64,000 bases of DNA from Erwinia_E haradaeae_G (GTDB taxonomy: Bacteria > Pseudomonadota > Gammaproteobacteria > Enterobacterales > Enterobacteriaceae). The notes under the pieces were generated by a model. It was not told where the DNA came from. It did not search any database and saw only the letters and a program-made list of their open reading frames with translations. The stretch lies in NCBI RefSeq assembly GCF_900698955.1, contig NZ_LR217720.1, forward strand, positions 62,001-126,000, in the 5' to 3' direction. Below, piece after piece: positions 35,197 to 45,387 of this stretch; position 1 is the stretch's first letter; each line of letters starts with the position of its first letter. Position numbers and translations under genes: made by a program.

Positions 35197-37931
35197 TGAT
35201 GATGCCTACAATTATTTATATAGATGGTATAGCATACAATGCTGATTGTAAAGATAATTTACTGCAAGCTTGTTTATCGCTAGGGTTCAATATTCCTTAT
35301 TTTTGCTGGCATCCTATTCTTGGTAGTATTGGTGCTTGTCGTCAGTGCGCAGTCAAGCACTATCAAGATGCTGCAGATGTTCATGGACGCTTGATCATGT
35401 CTTGCATGACTCCAGTTATTAACGGTTCCTTTATTTCCATTAATGACCAAGAAGCACAGGAGTTTCGCAAAAGCATAGTAGAGTTGTTAATGATTAACCA
35501 TCCGCATGATTGTCCGGTATGCGAAGAGGGTGGTCATTGTCACCTACAGGACATGACTGTCATGAGTGGTCATGTCTTACGTCGTTATCGTTTTACTAAA
35601 CGCACTCACCGTAATCAGGATCTAGGTCCCTTCATTGCTCATGAAATGAATCGTTGTATCACTTGTTACCGTTGCATACGATACTATAAAGACTATGCAG
35701 ATGGAAAAGACCTTGGTGTATATGGGGCCAGTGATAACATTTACTTTGGGCGCATTGAAGACGGTGTTTTAGATAGTGAGTTTTCAGGAAATTTAGTAGA
35801 AATTTGTCCTACAGGAGTTTTTACAGATAAAACTCATTCTGAACATTATAATCGTAAATGGGACATGCAGTTTGCACCTGGAATTTGTCAGCAGTGTAGC
35901 CTTGGATGTAATATTAGTCTTGGTGAACGTTACGGTGAACTACGTCGTATTGAAAACCGCTATCATGGCATGATAAATCACTATTTTCTCTGTGATCGGG
36001 GTAGATTTGGGTATGGATATATAAATCTTCAAAATCGCCCCAAACAACCTTTGCAGCGTCAGGGAACAAATGTAGTGTCACTGACTGCGGATCAAGCTGT
36101 ACAAAGTGCGGCGGATACATTGCGGGCAGCAAAAAAAATTATCGGTATTGGTTCCTCACGTGCCAGTATAGAAAGTAATTTTTCTTTATTATCACTAGTA
36201 GGAGCTCAGAACTTTTCTACTGGTATGTTATCTACTGAGCAGGCGTGTCTTGATTTGATATTACATATATTACACGATAGTGGTATACGTACTCCCTCAC
36301 TTCGTGAGATTGAAAGTTATGATGCAATATTGATATTGGGTGAAGATTTGACTCAAGTAGCTGCACGTATGGCATTAGCGGTACGTCAGGCGATTAAGGG
36401 TAAGGCGCGTGAGTTAGCAAAAGAAAACAAAGTAGACGATTGGAATAGCGCAGCGATCATGAATAGTAGCGCCAATGCTAGGTACCCACTATTTTTAACT
36501 AATGTGGATTGTACTCAATTAGATGATATTGCAACTTGGAGTTATTACGCTCCCGTAGAAGATCAAGCTCGTCTTGGTTTTGCTATCGCGCACCAGATAG
36601 ATAACAGTGCCCCAGAAGTAACTTGTTTAGATGCCTCATTATATGATCAGATTGACATCATTGCAGAAGCTTTATGTAACGCGAAAAAACCATTAATCAT
36701 TACAGGAACTCATGCGGGCAGTGAAGCTATTGTGCAAGCAGCAGCGAATGTAGCTAAGGCATTAATTGGGCGTGTAGAGGAAGTGGGAATCAGCTTTCTT
36801 GCTCCGGAGGCGAATAGTATAGGTTTAGCTTTGATTGGTGGGTATTCACTAGAGGTAGCTTTAGAGGAATTATCAGATGGTACAGCAGATGCAATCATTA
36901 TTTTAGAAAACGATTTATATCGCCATATGCCACAGAGCATCATTAATCATGCATTAAGTAATACGAAATGCGTCATGTTACTAGACCATCAAAATACTGA
37001 TACTAGTAAACATGCTAATTTTATTTTTTCTAGCGCAAGTTTTGCGGAAAGTGACGGCACTCTGATAAATCAAGAAGGACGTGCCCAGCGTTTTTTCCAA
37101 GTGTATGACCCAGCTTATTATGACAAAAAAGTACAGATGCAAGCAAGTTGGCGCTGGCTTCATGCTCTTAAGCAAACAATGAATAGTCGTGCTATAGAGT
37201 GGCATCAACTAGATCATGTGATTAACGCTTGTGTAGAGGCTTTGCCCAAGCTAGCCGGTATTAAGAAAGCCGCACCAGATGCCTCCTTTCGCGTGTGTGG
37301 TCAAAAATTAGCACGTTCCCCGCATCGCTCTAGTGGACGTACTGCTATGCGCTCGAATATTAGCGTTCATGAGCCACGACAACCACAGGATTTAGATAGT
37401 ATGTTTAGTTTTTCAATGGAGGGTTATCAACAGCCTTGTGCTAAGCATTCACAGATTCCGTTTGCCTGGGCTCCGGGGTGGAATTCTCCACAGGCGTGGA
37501 ATAAATTTCAAGACGCTATAGGTGCAGAGTTGCGTGGTGGAGATTCTGGAGAGCGTTTAATTGAAGCAAATAAAATACAACTCAATTGGTTTACAAGCGT
37601 TCCTGCTGCTTTTAAGGCCCAAGATAATCATTGGCGTATAGTCCCTTATTTCCACCTTTTTGGCAGCGAAGAAATGACGCAGCGTTCAGATGTGATTAAA
37701 AAACGTATGTTGGCACCATATTTAATCATGAATATGCAAGATGCAGAGCAATTAGATGTGCGTGAAGGTTCTTATATAGTATGCACATGTCAATACAAAG
37801 AATTTTTGCTTCCTGTTTTTTTATCACCTCAATTAAGATCAGGACAAGTAGGGATGCCTATCGGTTTTCCAGGGTTTTTTTTATTGCTGCATGGAGCAGA
37901 TGTACATAATTTGCGACAGGCGGACAAATGA
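35196..37931 (+). CDS. nuoG: NADH-quinone oxidoreductase subunit G
   Basis: The 75-kDa subunit holding clusters N1b, N4, N5 and the enterobacterial extra cluster N7. 911 residues from the ATG at 35196 (MMMPTIIYIDG); E. coli has about 908. The longer open frame from 35106 adds 30 non-homologous residues. Cysteine sets are seen in YFCWHPILGSIGACRQCAV, HDCPVCEEGGHCHLQD, CITCYRCIRYYKD, EICPTGVF, and ICQQCSLGCN with FLCDRGRFG (N7). The molybdopterin-oxidoreductase-like domain follows to the end. Overlaps nuoH by an ATGA. See the tandem repeat over its ribosome site. Confidence 0.94.
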   Translation: MMMPTIIYIDGIAYNADCKDNLLQACLSLGFNIPYFCWHPILGSIGACRQCAVKHYQDAADVHGRLIMSCMTPVINGSFISINDQEAQEFRKSIVELLMINHPHDCPVCEEGGHCHLQDMTVMSGHVLRRYRFTKRTHRNQDLGPFIAHEMNRCITCYRCIRYYKDYADGKDLGVYGASDNIYFGRIEDGVLDSEFSGNLVEICPTGVFTDKTHSEHYNRKWDMQFAPGICQQCSLGCNISLGERYGELRRIENRYHGMINHYFLCDRGRFGYGYINLQNRPKQPLQRQGTNVVSLTADQAVQSAADTLRAAKKIIGIGSSRASIESNFSLLSLVGAQNFSTGMLSTEQACLDLILHILHDSGIRTPSLREIESYDAILILGEDLTQVAARMALAVRQAIKGKARELAKENKVDDWNSAAIMNSSANARYPLFLTNVDCTQLDDIATWSYYAPVEDQARLGFAIAHQIDNSAPEVTCLDASLYDQIDIIAEALCNAKKPLIITGTHAGSEAIVQAAANVAKALIGRVEEVGISFLAPEANSIGLALIGGYSLEVALEELSDGTADAIIILENDLYRHMPQSIINHALSNTKCVMLLDHQNTDTSKHANFIFSSASFAESDGTLINQEGRAQRFFQVYDPAYYDKKVQMQASWRWLHALKQTMNSRAIEWHQLDHVINACVEALPKLAGIKKAAPDASFRVCGQKLARSPHRSSGRTAMRSNISVHEPRQPQDLDSMFSFSMEGYQQPCAKHSQIPFAWAPGWNSPQAWNKFQDAIGAELRGGDSGERLIEANKIQLNWFTSVPAAFKAQDNHWRIVPYFHLFGSEEMTQRSDVIKKRMLAPYLIMNMQDAEQLDVREGSYIVCTCQYKEFLLPVFLSPQLRSGQVGMPIGFPGFFLLLHGADVHNLRQADK

Positions 37932-38902
37932 CTTTTTGCACAGACGAAAGCAGTACCATGATCGCTTCTATACTTAAACCATTAATCATGTTATGCATGG
38001 TGGTTGGATGCGGCGTTTTTATGAGTTTTTTAGAACGACGCATGCTAGGTTTATTTCAAAATCGTTATGGGCCAAATCGCGTAGGTTGGGGAGGGATTTT
38101 ACAGATAGCAGCTGATATGATTAAAATTTTATTTAAAGATGATTGGATTCCTACATTTGCGGACCGTATAATTTTTACTTTATCCCCAGTTATTGCCTTT
38201 ACTGCACTACTGATGGTGGTAGTGATAATCCCCTTTACACCTACTTTTATAGGAGCAGATTTTAATATTGGTGTATTGTTTTTTCTTATGATGGCGGGTT
38301 TAGCGGTATATGCCATTTTGTTTGCTGGTTGGTCTAGTAATAATAAATATTCCCTTTTGGGGGCCATACGCGCCTCTGCGCAAACACTAAGCTATGAGGT
38401 TTTTCTGGGGTTATCTTTAATGGGTGTAGTAGCACAGGCTGGATCGTTCAACATTCTAACCATTATTAATAGCCAAACGAATATGTGGAATGTTATTCCA
38501 CAGTTTTTAGGTTTTCTAACTTTTTTAATTGCAGGTTTAGCTGTGTGTCATCGTCATCCATTTGACCAACCGGAAGCCGAACAAGAATTGGCTGATGGGT
38601 ATCATGTAGAGTATTCTGGTATGAAGTTTGGTTTATTCTTTGTGGGTGAATATATCGGGATATTTGTGGTGTCTGCATTAATTGTCGTTTTATTTTTTGG
38701 TGGCTGGCATGGTCCATATTTGTCGCCAGCAATATGGTTTGGCGTAAAAACATCTTTTTTTATAATGTTTTTTATTTTACTGCGCGCTGCTTTACCACGC
38801 CCACGCTATGATCAGGTAATGTCGTTCGGCTGGACTGTGTGCCTACCTTTAACACTTTTGAATCTTCTAGCCACTGCCGCAGTAATTTTATGTATGGCAT
38901 AG
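37928..38902 (+). CDS. nuoH: NADH-quinone oxidoreductase subunit H
   Basis: Membrane subunit at the junction of the two arms, forming part of the quinone chamber. 324 residues (E. coli 325), about eight membrane helices. Conserved loops are ERRMLGLFQNRYGPNRVGWGG near 36-56, RHPFDQPEAEQELADGYHVEYSGMKFG near 207-233, and RAALPRPRYDQVMSFGW near 284-300. Overlaps nuoG by 4 bp. Confidence 0.96.
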   Translation: MTFCTDESSTMIASILKPLIMLCMVVGCGVFMSFLERRMLGLFQNRYGPNRVGWGGILQIAADMIKILFKDDWIPTFADRIIFTLSPVIAFTALLMVVVIIPFTPTFIGADFNIGVLFFLMMAGLAVYAILFAGWSSNNKYSLLGAIRASAQTLSYEVFLGLSLMGVVAQAGSFNILTIINSQTNMWNVIPQFLGFLTFLIAGLAVCHRHPFDQPEAEQELADGYHVEYSGMKFGLFFVGEYIGIFVVSALIVVLFFGGWHGPYLSPAIWFGVKTSFFIMFFILLRAALPRPRYDQVMSFGWTVCLPLTLLNLLATAAVILCMA

Positions 38903-38924
38903 CCAACAAAGGGTACACATCATC

Positions 38925-39467
38925 ATGACGCTAAAAGATATTATTTTGGGATGCAGTACCATTTTACGTAGTCTATGGGTTATTGGAATCAATGTTTTCG
39001 CCAAGCGCGAAACGTTACTGTATCCGGAAAACCCTGTGTATCTACCTCCGCGTTATCGCGGGCGCATTATTTTAACACGCGATCCAGATGGCATAGAGCG
39101 TTGTGTGGCTTGTAATCTTTGCGCGGCGGTGTGTCCAGTAGGTTGCATTTCTTTACAGAAAGCTGAAAAGAAAGATGGACGTTGGTATCCAGAATTTTTT
39201 CGCATTAACTTTTCACGCTGCATTTTTTGTGGGTTATGCGAAGAGGCCTGTCCTACTACTGCTATTCAGTTAATTCCAGATTGTGAATTAGGAGAGTTTA
39301 AACGCCAAGATCTAGTATATGAAAAAGAAAATTTATTGATTGCTGGTCAGGGAAAGAACCCGAAATATAACTTTTATCGCATATCAGGTATGTCTATTGC
39401 AGGTAAGGATAAAGGATGCGCTGAGAAAGAAGTAGCTCCTGTTGATGTTAAGAGCTTATTACCTTAA
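38925..39467 (+). CDS. nuoI: NADH-quinone oxidoreductase subunit I
   Basis: The 23-kDa ferredoxin-like subunit with two [4Fe-4S] clusters (N6a, N6b) linking NuoG to NuoB. 180 residues, the E. coli length. Both ligand sets are complete: CVACNLCAAVCP and CIFCGLCEEACP, each CxxCxxCxxxCP. 22 bp after nuoH. Confidence 0.96.
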   Translation: MTLKDIILGCSTILRSLWVIGINVFAKRETLLYPENPVYLPPRYRGRIILTRDPDGIERCVACNLCAAVCPVGCISLQKAEKKDGRWYPEFFRINFSRCIFCGLCEEACPTTAIQLIPDCELGEFKRQDLVYEKENLLIAGQGKNPKYNFYRISGMSIAGKDKGCAEKEVAPVDVKSLLP

Positions 39468-39481
39468 TTAAGGGTTTAGGT

Positions 39482-40033
39482 ATGGAATATATATTTTATA
39501 TGTGTAGTTTTGTGTCTATACTCTCCACATTACGTGTTATTACGCATATTGAACCTATGTATGCACTACTATATTTAATTACTTCATTATTAGCGGTTTC
39601 CGGGATTTTTTTTTCACTTGGTGCGTATTTTGCTGGTGCTGTAGAAATTATTATATATGCTGGTGCTATTTTAGTACTTTTTGTTTTTGTAGTGATGATG
39701 TTAAATCTTAGTAGTGTTGTAATGCAACAGGAACAAGTTTGGTTTAGACCATACATGTGGCTTGGTCCAGGATTTTTATCATTCTTGCTTTTCCTTATCT
39801 TGTTATATGCTCTTTGTTTAAATAATGATACGGGTATTCCTTTGGCAGTGATTGATGGTAAGAAGGTAGGTATAAAGTTATTTGGATCTTATATGCTGGT
39901 TGTCGAGTTAACTTCCATGTTGCTTTTATCAGGATTAGTGGTCGGATATCATATGGGATCTAAATCTCGACTCCCAGACAAATTATTGATGAATAAATCC
40001 TCAATCATGACTACAACACATAAGGAACAGTAG
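39482..40033 (+). CDS. nuoJ: NADH-quinone oxidoreductase subunit J
   Basis: A membrane subunit with five helices that couples the quinone site to the antiporter-like subunits. 183 residues (E. coli 184). It keeps HIEPMYALLYLITSLLAVSGIFFSLGAYFAG and EIIIYAGAILVLFVFVVMMLNL, with the conserved acidic residue in the pi-bulge helix TM3. The C-terminal 25 residues are polar and variable. It ends two bases before the nuoK GTG. Confidence 0.95.
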   Translation: MEYIFYMCSFVSILSTLRVITHIEPMYALLYLITSLLAVSGIFFSLGAYFAGAVEIIIYAGAILVLFVFVVMMLNLSSVVMQQEQVWFRPYMWLGPGFLSFLLFLILLYALCLNNDTGIPLAVIDGKKVGIKLFGSYMLVVELTSMLLLSGLVVGYHMGSKSRLPDKLLMNKSSIMTTTHKEQ

Positions 40034-40035
40034 AT

Positions 40036-40338
40036 GTGATTCCTTTAAAGCACGGATTAATTGTAGCGACAGCTCTATTTTGCCTCGGTCTCACTGGTTT
40101 AATTATGCGTCGTAACTTATTGTTTATGTTAATTAGTCTCGAAATCATGTTTAACGCGGCAGCATTAGCCATGGTAGTGGCAGGGAGTTATTGGGGCCAA
40201 GCAGACGGTCAAGTCATGTTTGTCTTTGCGATGAGTATTTCGGCAGTTGAGACTAGTATTGGTCTAGTTTTATTATTGCATCTTTATCGCCGCACAAAGA
40301 ATCTTAATATTGATATACTAAGTGAGATGCGTGGATGA
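40036..40338 (+). CDS. nuoK: NADH-quinone oxidoreductase subunit K
   Basis: A three-helix membrane subunit in the proton path. 100 residues, exactly the E. coli length. The start is GTG at 40036; the ATG two bases earlier runs straight into TGA and cannot be used. Conserved LIMRRNLLFMLISLEIMFNAAALA carries the essential membrane Glu, and VSAVETSIGLVLLLHLYRR-type end block is seen. Overlaps nuoL by ATGA. Confidence 0.95.
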   Translation: MIPLKHGLIVATALFCLGLTGLIMRRNLLFMLISLEIMFNAAALAMVVAGSYWGQADGQVMFVFAMSISAVETSIGLVLLLHLYRRTKNLNIDILSEMRG

Positions 40339-42179
40339 ACCTTCTTTATTTAACTATACTTTTTCCACTACTCGGGTTTTTATTCCTATCTTTTTCTTTA
40401 GGTCGCTTATCAGACACTACCAGTGCTGTTATAGGTGTGACATCAGTTGGGTTAGCAGCAATGCTGACGGGATATATCGGGTTAGATTTTTTACAAAGCG
40501 ATCAAAAGGTGTTTCACCAGGTACTATGGACATGGATGCATGTGGATCAGTTCAAGGTTGATGTAAGTTTGGTGCTCGATGGACTTTCTTTAACATTACT
40601 TACTATTGTTACAGGTGTAGGATGTCTGATTCATCTTTTTTCATCTTGGTACATGCGAGGCCAAGAGGGATATTCAAGATTTTTTGCTTATATGAATCTT
40701 TTTATTGCTAGTATGGTCGTTTTATTATTAGCCGATAATTTAGTCTTAATGTATCTTGGTTGGGAAGGGGTAGGGTTATGTTCCTACTTGTTAATTGGTT
40801 TTTATTATACGAATCCATCTTATATTAGATCGGCAATGAAAGCCTTTATCATCACTCGTGTTGGCGATGTCTTCCTCGCTATTGCATTATTTATGCTCTA
40901 TGATGAGATGAATACATTTAATATTGTTAATATTATGGCGTTAGCCCCTCTGTATTCTTTTTCTTATGCCGAGCACATATTTCCATGGATCACACTTATG
41001 CTTTTAGGGGGGGCGATTGGTAAGTCCGCTCAACTACCATTACAGACTTGGTTGACAGATGCGATGGTAGGCCCTACCCCAGTCTCTGCATTGATTCATG
41101 CTGCTACTATGGTTACTGCCGGGGTGTATTTAATATCTCGTACGTACGTCCTATTTTTACTTACACCATTTGTACTGCATTTAGTTGGTATTATTGGGGC
41201 TATGACTTTATTTTTAGCCGGATTTGCTGCTTTAACTCAAACTGACATTAAGCGTATATTAGCTTACTCTACCATGAGCCAATTAGGTTATATGTTTTTA
41301 GCGCTAGGTGTGCAAGCTTGGCAATCAGCGATCTATCATTTAATGACTCATGCATTTTTTAAAGCATTGCTTTTTCTTTCTGCCGGGTCAGTTATTCTAG
41401 AGTGTAACCATGAGCAAAATATTTTTAAAATGGGAGGATTACGTCATCGCATGCCTTTTGTTTACCTTTGTTTTGTAGTCGGCGGTTTAGCGTTGGCTTC
41501 TTTTCCATTCATCACCTCTGGTTTTTTTAGTAAGGAAGCAATATTATCAGGGGTGGTATCTCATGGAGATATCAATTTAGTTTTAGTAGGTTTAGTAGGT
41601 ACATTTATTACATCACTGTATACAGGTAGAATGATTTTTCTAGTATTTCATGGTAAAGAAAATATTATTTACGCATCATTGCAAAAGACTACAGCTTATC
41701 GCGTACCGCTAATAGTTTTATTGATTCTTTCAACAGTGATGGGGTCTTGGATTTTACCACCTTTGCAAGGTGTGTTGCCAGACAATATACCATTGCTGAA
41801 TAGTTCAACAATCGCGCTAGAGATTATCTCAAGTGTATTAGTTGTCATGGGTATAGTGATGTCTGCTCTGTTATGGTTAGGCAAGCCTGCGTGGCGTAAT
41901 ATTTTTTCACGTAGTAAGATAGGGCGCTTGCTGAGCTTTTTGCTTTTGAGTGGTTGGGGTTTTGATTGGTTATACGAGAAACTTTTTGTACAGAGCTATT
42001 TAAGAATTGCTAAGATACTATCGCCAGACCCATGTTCTATTGTTATTAATGGTGTGGGTGTATTAGCACTTGCGATGAATAGAGGGTTAATTATTAGTGA
42101 AAATGGTTATTTACGATGGTATCTTGCCGCTATTCTTTTGGGTGCGGTATGTATTTTAGCACTGACAATAGTGATCTAA
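40335..42179 (+). CDS. nuoL: NADH-quinone oxidoreductase subunit L
   Basis: The largest antiporter-like proton-pumping subunit, at the distal end of the membrane arm. 614 residues (E. coli 613), about 16 helices. Conserved elements are LMYLGWEGVGLCSYLLIGFYY, SAQLPLQTWLTDAMVGPTPVSALIHAATMVTAGVYLI, and KRILAYSTMSQLGYM. The long C-terminal amphipathic lateral helix and anchor (about 520-614) are present. Confidence 0.96.
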   Translation: MNLLYLTILFPLLGFLFLSFSLGRLSDTTSAVIGVTSVGLAAMLTGYIGLDFLQSDQKVFHQVLWTWMHVDQFKVDVSLVLDGLSLTLLTIVTGVGCLIHLFSSWYMRGQEGYSRFFAYMNLFIASMVVLLLADNLVLMYLGWEGVGLCSYLLIGFYYTNPSYIRSAMKAFIITRVGDVFLAIALFMLYDEMNTFNIVNIMALAPLYSFSYAEHIFPWITLMLLGGAIGKSAQLPLQTWLTDAMVGPTPVSALIHAATMVTAGVYLISRTYVLFLLTPFVLHLVGIIGAMTLFLAGFAALTQTDIKRILAYSTMSQLGYMFLALGVQAWQSAIYHLMTHAFFKALLFLSAGSVILECNHEQNIFKMGGLRHRMPFVYLCFVVGGLALASFPFITSGFFSKEAILSGVVSHGDINLVLVGLVGTFITSLYTGRMIFLVFHGKENIIYASLQKTTAYRVPLIVLLILSTVMGSWILPPLQGVLPDNIPLLNSSTIALEIISSVLVVMGIVMSALLWLGKPAWRNIFSRSKIGRLLSFLLLSGWGFDWLYEKLFVQSYLRIAKILSPDPCSIVINGVGVLALAMNRGLIISENGYLRWYLAAILLGAVCILALTIVI

Positions 42180-42384
42180 CATATGGAGATTACATGTAGG
42201 TTCATGGTGCCCAAAAGATTTCCATGTGTGATATCTCTGTGTATATATGGATTTATTTTCAACTGAAAAACTATGTAATAATAGGTAGTCATCATGCATG
42301 CATCGCATGAGATATTCGTATAATATAAACATATCAACCTAATCATAGCTCTATATTTTTATAATACATATAGAAGATACCGTA

Positions 42385-43905
42385 ATGTTATTATTTTTGC
42401 TAATCGCGATACCATTGATTGGTGGCGTACTCTGTTGGCAGTCCGAACACTTTAGTGTTACTTATCCGCGTTGGGTGGCTCTTATCGCAATGGGCTTAAC
42501 GTTCACCGTTTCGTTGTTACTTTGGGCAGACTCGGGAGATACCAGGTTACTAAGAGATGAAAATCTACGCTGGATAGATGAGTGTTTAGTACCATGGATT
42601 CCACGATTTGGCATTAATTTTCATTTGGCGCTTGATGGATTATCATTATCAATGGTAGTTCTGACAAGCTTACTAGGAATAATGGCGGTCGTGTGTTCAT
42701 GGAGAGAAATTGAAAAATGGCATGGTTTTTTTCACCTCAACTTACTCTGGGTTCTTGGAGGGGTCATGGGTGTGTTTTTGGCCATTGATCTTTTTCTGTT
42801 TTTTTTATTTTGGGAAATGATGCTCATACCGATGTATTTGTTAATTTCATTATGGGGTCATAAGTCTTCAGATGAGCAGACACGCATTACTGCAGCTACA
42901 AAGTTTTGTATCTACACGCAGGCAAGTGGATTATTAATGTTAATTTCTATTATAGGGTTAGTATTTTTGCATTACTCTGAAACAGGAAATTTAACTTTTA
43001 ACTATGAAGATTTATTACATACTCCCATGTTACCCTATGTGGAACAATTATTAATGATGGGATTTTTTATTGCTTTCGCAGTGAAAATGCCAGTTGTACC
43101 TTTTCATGGATGGTTGCCAGATGCGCACAGTCAAGCTCCTACTGCAGGATCTGTTGATTTAGCTGGTATTTTATTAAAAACAGCAGCTTATGGTTTGCTA
43201 CGCTTTACATTACCTTTGTTTCCTCATGCGTCGCTGAAATTTGCCCCTATTGCTATGTGGTTAGGCATTATTAGTATATTTTATGGCGCTTGGATGGCTA
43301 TATCTCAATATGATATAAAACGTTTAGTGGCTTATACATCTATCTCTCATATGGGCTTTTTGCTAATTGCTATTTATACAGGTAGCTTAATAGCATATCA
43401 GGGAGCGGTTATTCAGATGATTGCACATGGTTTATCGACTGCAGCATTATTTATTATGTGTGGTCAACTGTATGAGCGTCTGAGTACTCTTGATATGCGT
43501 AAGATGGGTGGTTTATGGTCACGGATCCAATGGTTGCCAGGATTATCTGTATTTTTTGCGTTGGCAAATTTGGGAATTCCTGGAACAGGGAACTTTATTG
43601 GTGAATTTATGATCTTAATAGGGAGCTTTCAGACAGCTCCTTTAATTGCTGTGATAGCGACATGTAGCCTAGTGTTTTCTGCAGTATATTCCTTAGTTAT
43701 GTTGCAAAAAACGTATTATGGGGAAGCGAAATTAGAAGAGAAATTACGAGATATGTCCGTGCGTGAGGTTATCACGCTCTTAGTATTATTGATGCTTTTA
43801 TTATTTTTAGGTTTATATCCCCAGACAATATTAGACACCTCTTATTGTGCTATGAGCAATATTCAACAGTTATTTTCTACTGCAATGTTAACTAAAGGGC
43901 TTTAA
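42385..43905 (+). CDS. nuoM: NADH-quinone oxidoreductase subunit M
   Basis: Second antiporter-like proton pump. 506 residues (E. coli 509), about 14 helices. Key blocks are FFLFWEMMLIPMYLLISLWG with the essential Glu, FAVKMPVVPFHGWLPDAHSQAPTAGSVDLAGILLK, and KRLVAYTSISHMGF. The 205-bp gap after nuoL is non-coding; E. coli also has a gap here. Followed 6 bp later by nuoN. Confidence 0.96.
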   Translation: MLLFLLIAIPLIGGVLCWQSEHFSVTYPRWVALIAMGLTFTVSLLLWADSGDTRLLRDENLRWIDECLVPWIPRFGINFHLALDGLSLSMVVLTSLLGIMAVVCSWREIEKWHGFFHLNLLWVLGGVMGVFLAIDLFLFFLFWEMMLIPMYLLISLWGHKSSDEQTRITAATKFCIYTQASGLLMLISIIGLVFLHYSETGNLTFNYEDLLHTPMLPYVEQLLMMGFFIAFAVKMPVVPFHGWLPDAHSQAPTAGSVDLAGILLKTAAYGLLRFTLPLFPHASLKFAPIAMWLGIISIFYGAWMAISQYDIKRLVAYTSISHMGFLLIAIYTGSLIAYQGAVIQMIAHGLSTAALFIMCGQLYERLSTLDMRKMGGLWSRIQWLPGLSVFFALANLGIPGTGNFIGEFMILIGSFQTAPLIAVIATCSLVFSAVYSLVMLQKTYYGEAKLEEKLRDMSVREVITLLVLLMLLLFLGLYPQTILDTSYCAMSNIQQLFSTAMLTKGL

Positions 43906-43911
43906 GTATCT

Positions 43912-45387
43912 ATGATGTTTAATTATCCACAATACATTTCGTTACTACCTTTTTTTATTCTTGTACTCATAGTGGTGATGATGATGTTGAGTATTGGGGT
44001 GAAACGTGATCACCGAATAAATGCTACCATGGCTATTGTGGGATTAAATGTAGCATTATTTTCTTTGTATTTTGTCGCGCAGGTTGGAGAGGTAGATATT
44101 ACGCCTGTACTGCGAGTAGACGGGTATTTCATTTTTTATGCTAGTTTAGTGATTTTAGTAAGTTTGTGTACGTGTGTGTTTGCGTACCCGTGGCTATCTA
44201 GTATACAAAAAAATAGAGAAGAATTTTATATACTCTTAATCATCTCTACATTAGGGGGTGTTTTTTTATCGAGCGCAAATCATTTGGCGTCATTATTCAT
44301 TGGTATGGAAGTAATGTCGCTACCGATTTGTGGTTTAGTAGGGTATGTTTGCGAACGTTCTCGTTCATTAGAAGCAGTATTAAAATACACTATATTATCG
44401 GCAGCCGCATCTGCGTTCTTTCTTTTTGGAATGGCGTTATTATATGCTAATACAGGTGTCCTAGGTTTTAGAGAATTAGGTGATGCTATACATAGTAGTA
44501 TAATTGTTCAGCCGCTATTAATTGTAGGTTTTTGTTTAATGCTTGTTGGTTTTTGTTTTAAACTGTCGTTAGTACCTTTTCATTTATGGACACCGGATGT
44601 TTACCAAGGTTCTGTTTCGCCAGTTGGGATGTTCTTAGCTAGCGCTAGTAAAATAGCGGTCTTGGGTGTTTTTATGCGTTTATTGATGTGTACTTCCATA
44701 AATAGCAGCCTAGGAATTAGTATGATATTGAGTGTGATTGCGGTGGCTTCTATGCTATGTGGAAATTTAATGGCTCTTAGACAAGATAATATAAAACGTA
44801 TTTTAGGATATTCGTCTATTGCACATTTTGGGTATATTTTAGTTCTATGTATTGCTTCAACAACATCGGATACAAAACAGTTAATAGAAGCAGTGTCCGT
44901 ATGTTTAGTGAGTTATGTGTTTAGCAGTTTAGGGGCTTTTGGTATTGTTTCTTTAATGAGTACAGCCGTTATCAATAAGGATTCTGAGTTGATTCATTCT
45001 TATCGTGGCTTATTTTGGCAGTATCCTATGTTAGCAGCAGCCACGACAGTAATCATATTGTCACTTGCAGGCATGCCAATGACATTTGGTTTCATAAGTA
45101 AGTTCTATCTCCTTGTTATAGGGATGCATTCTCACCTATGGGTGTTAATTAGCTCACTTATTATCGGTAGCGCTATTGGATTATATTATTATCTGCGGAT
45201 AATTATTAACTTATATCTTCCACCTTCTAATTTTGTAGAATATCATTTACCTGCGAGCTACTGGATAAGAACTCCCAGTGGTTTTGTGGTACTTATTTTA
45301 GCTGTACTATCTGTAGTCTTAGGTTTCTATCCACAACCAATGATTGAGTTAGCTCAATTAGTACAACTCGATCACTATATTTTATAG
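43912..45387 (+). CDS. nuoN: NADH-quinone oxidoreductase subunit N
   Basis: Third antiporter-like proton pump and last gene of the operon. 491 residues (E. coli 485). Recognisable blocks are EEFYILLIISTLGGVFLSSANHLASLFIGMEVMSLPICGLVGY, FKLSLVPFHLWTPDVYQGSVSPVGMFLASASKIAVLG, and KRILGYSSIAHFGY. All 13 nuo genes are intact, so the cell should assemble a working NDH-1. Confidence 0.95.
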   Translation: MMFNYPQYISLLPFFILVLIVVMMMLSIGVKRDHRINATMAIVGLNVALFSLYFVAQVGEVDITPVLRVDGYFIFYASLVILVSLCTCVFAYPWLSSIQKNREEFYILLIISTLGGVFLSSANHLASLFIGMEVMSLPICGLVGYVCERSRSLEAVLKYTILSAAASAFFLFGMALLYANTGVLGFRELGDAIHSSIIVQPLLIVGFCLMLVGFCFKLSLVPFHLWTPDVYQGSVSPVGMFLASASKIAVLGVFMRLLMCTSINSSLGISMILSVIAVASMLCGNLMALRQDNIKRILGYSSIAHFGYILVLCIASTTSDTKQLIEAVSVCLVSYVFSSLGAFGIVSLMSTAVINKDSELIHSYRGLFWQYPMLAAATTVIILSLAGMPMTFGFISKFYLLVIGMHSHLWVLISSLIIGSAIGLYYYLRIIINLYLPPSNFVEYHLPASYWIRTPSGFVVLILAVLSVVLGFYPQPMIELAQLVQLDHYIL

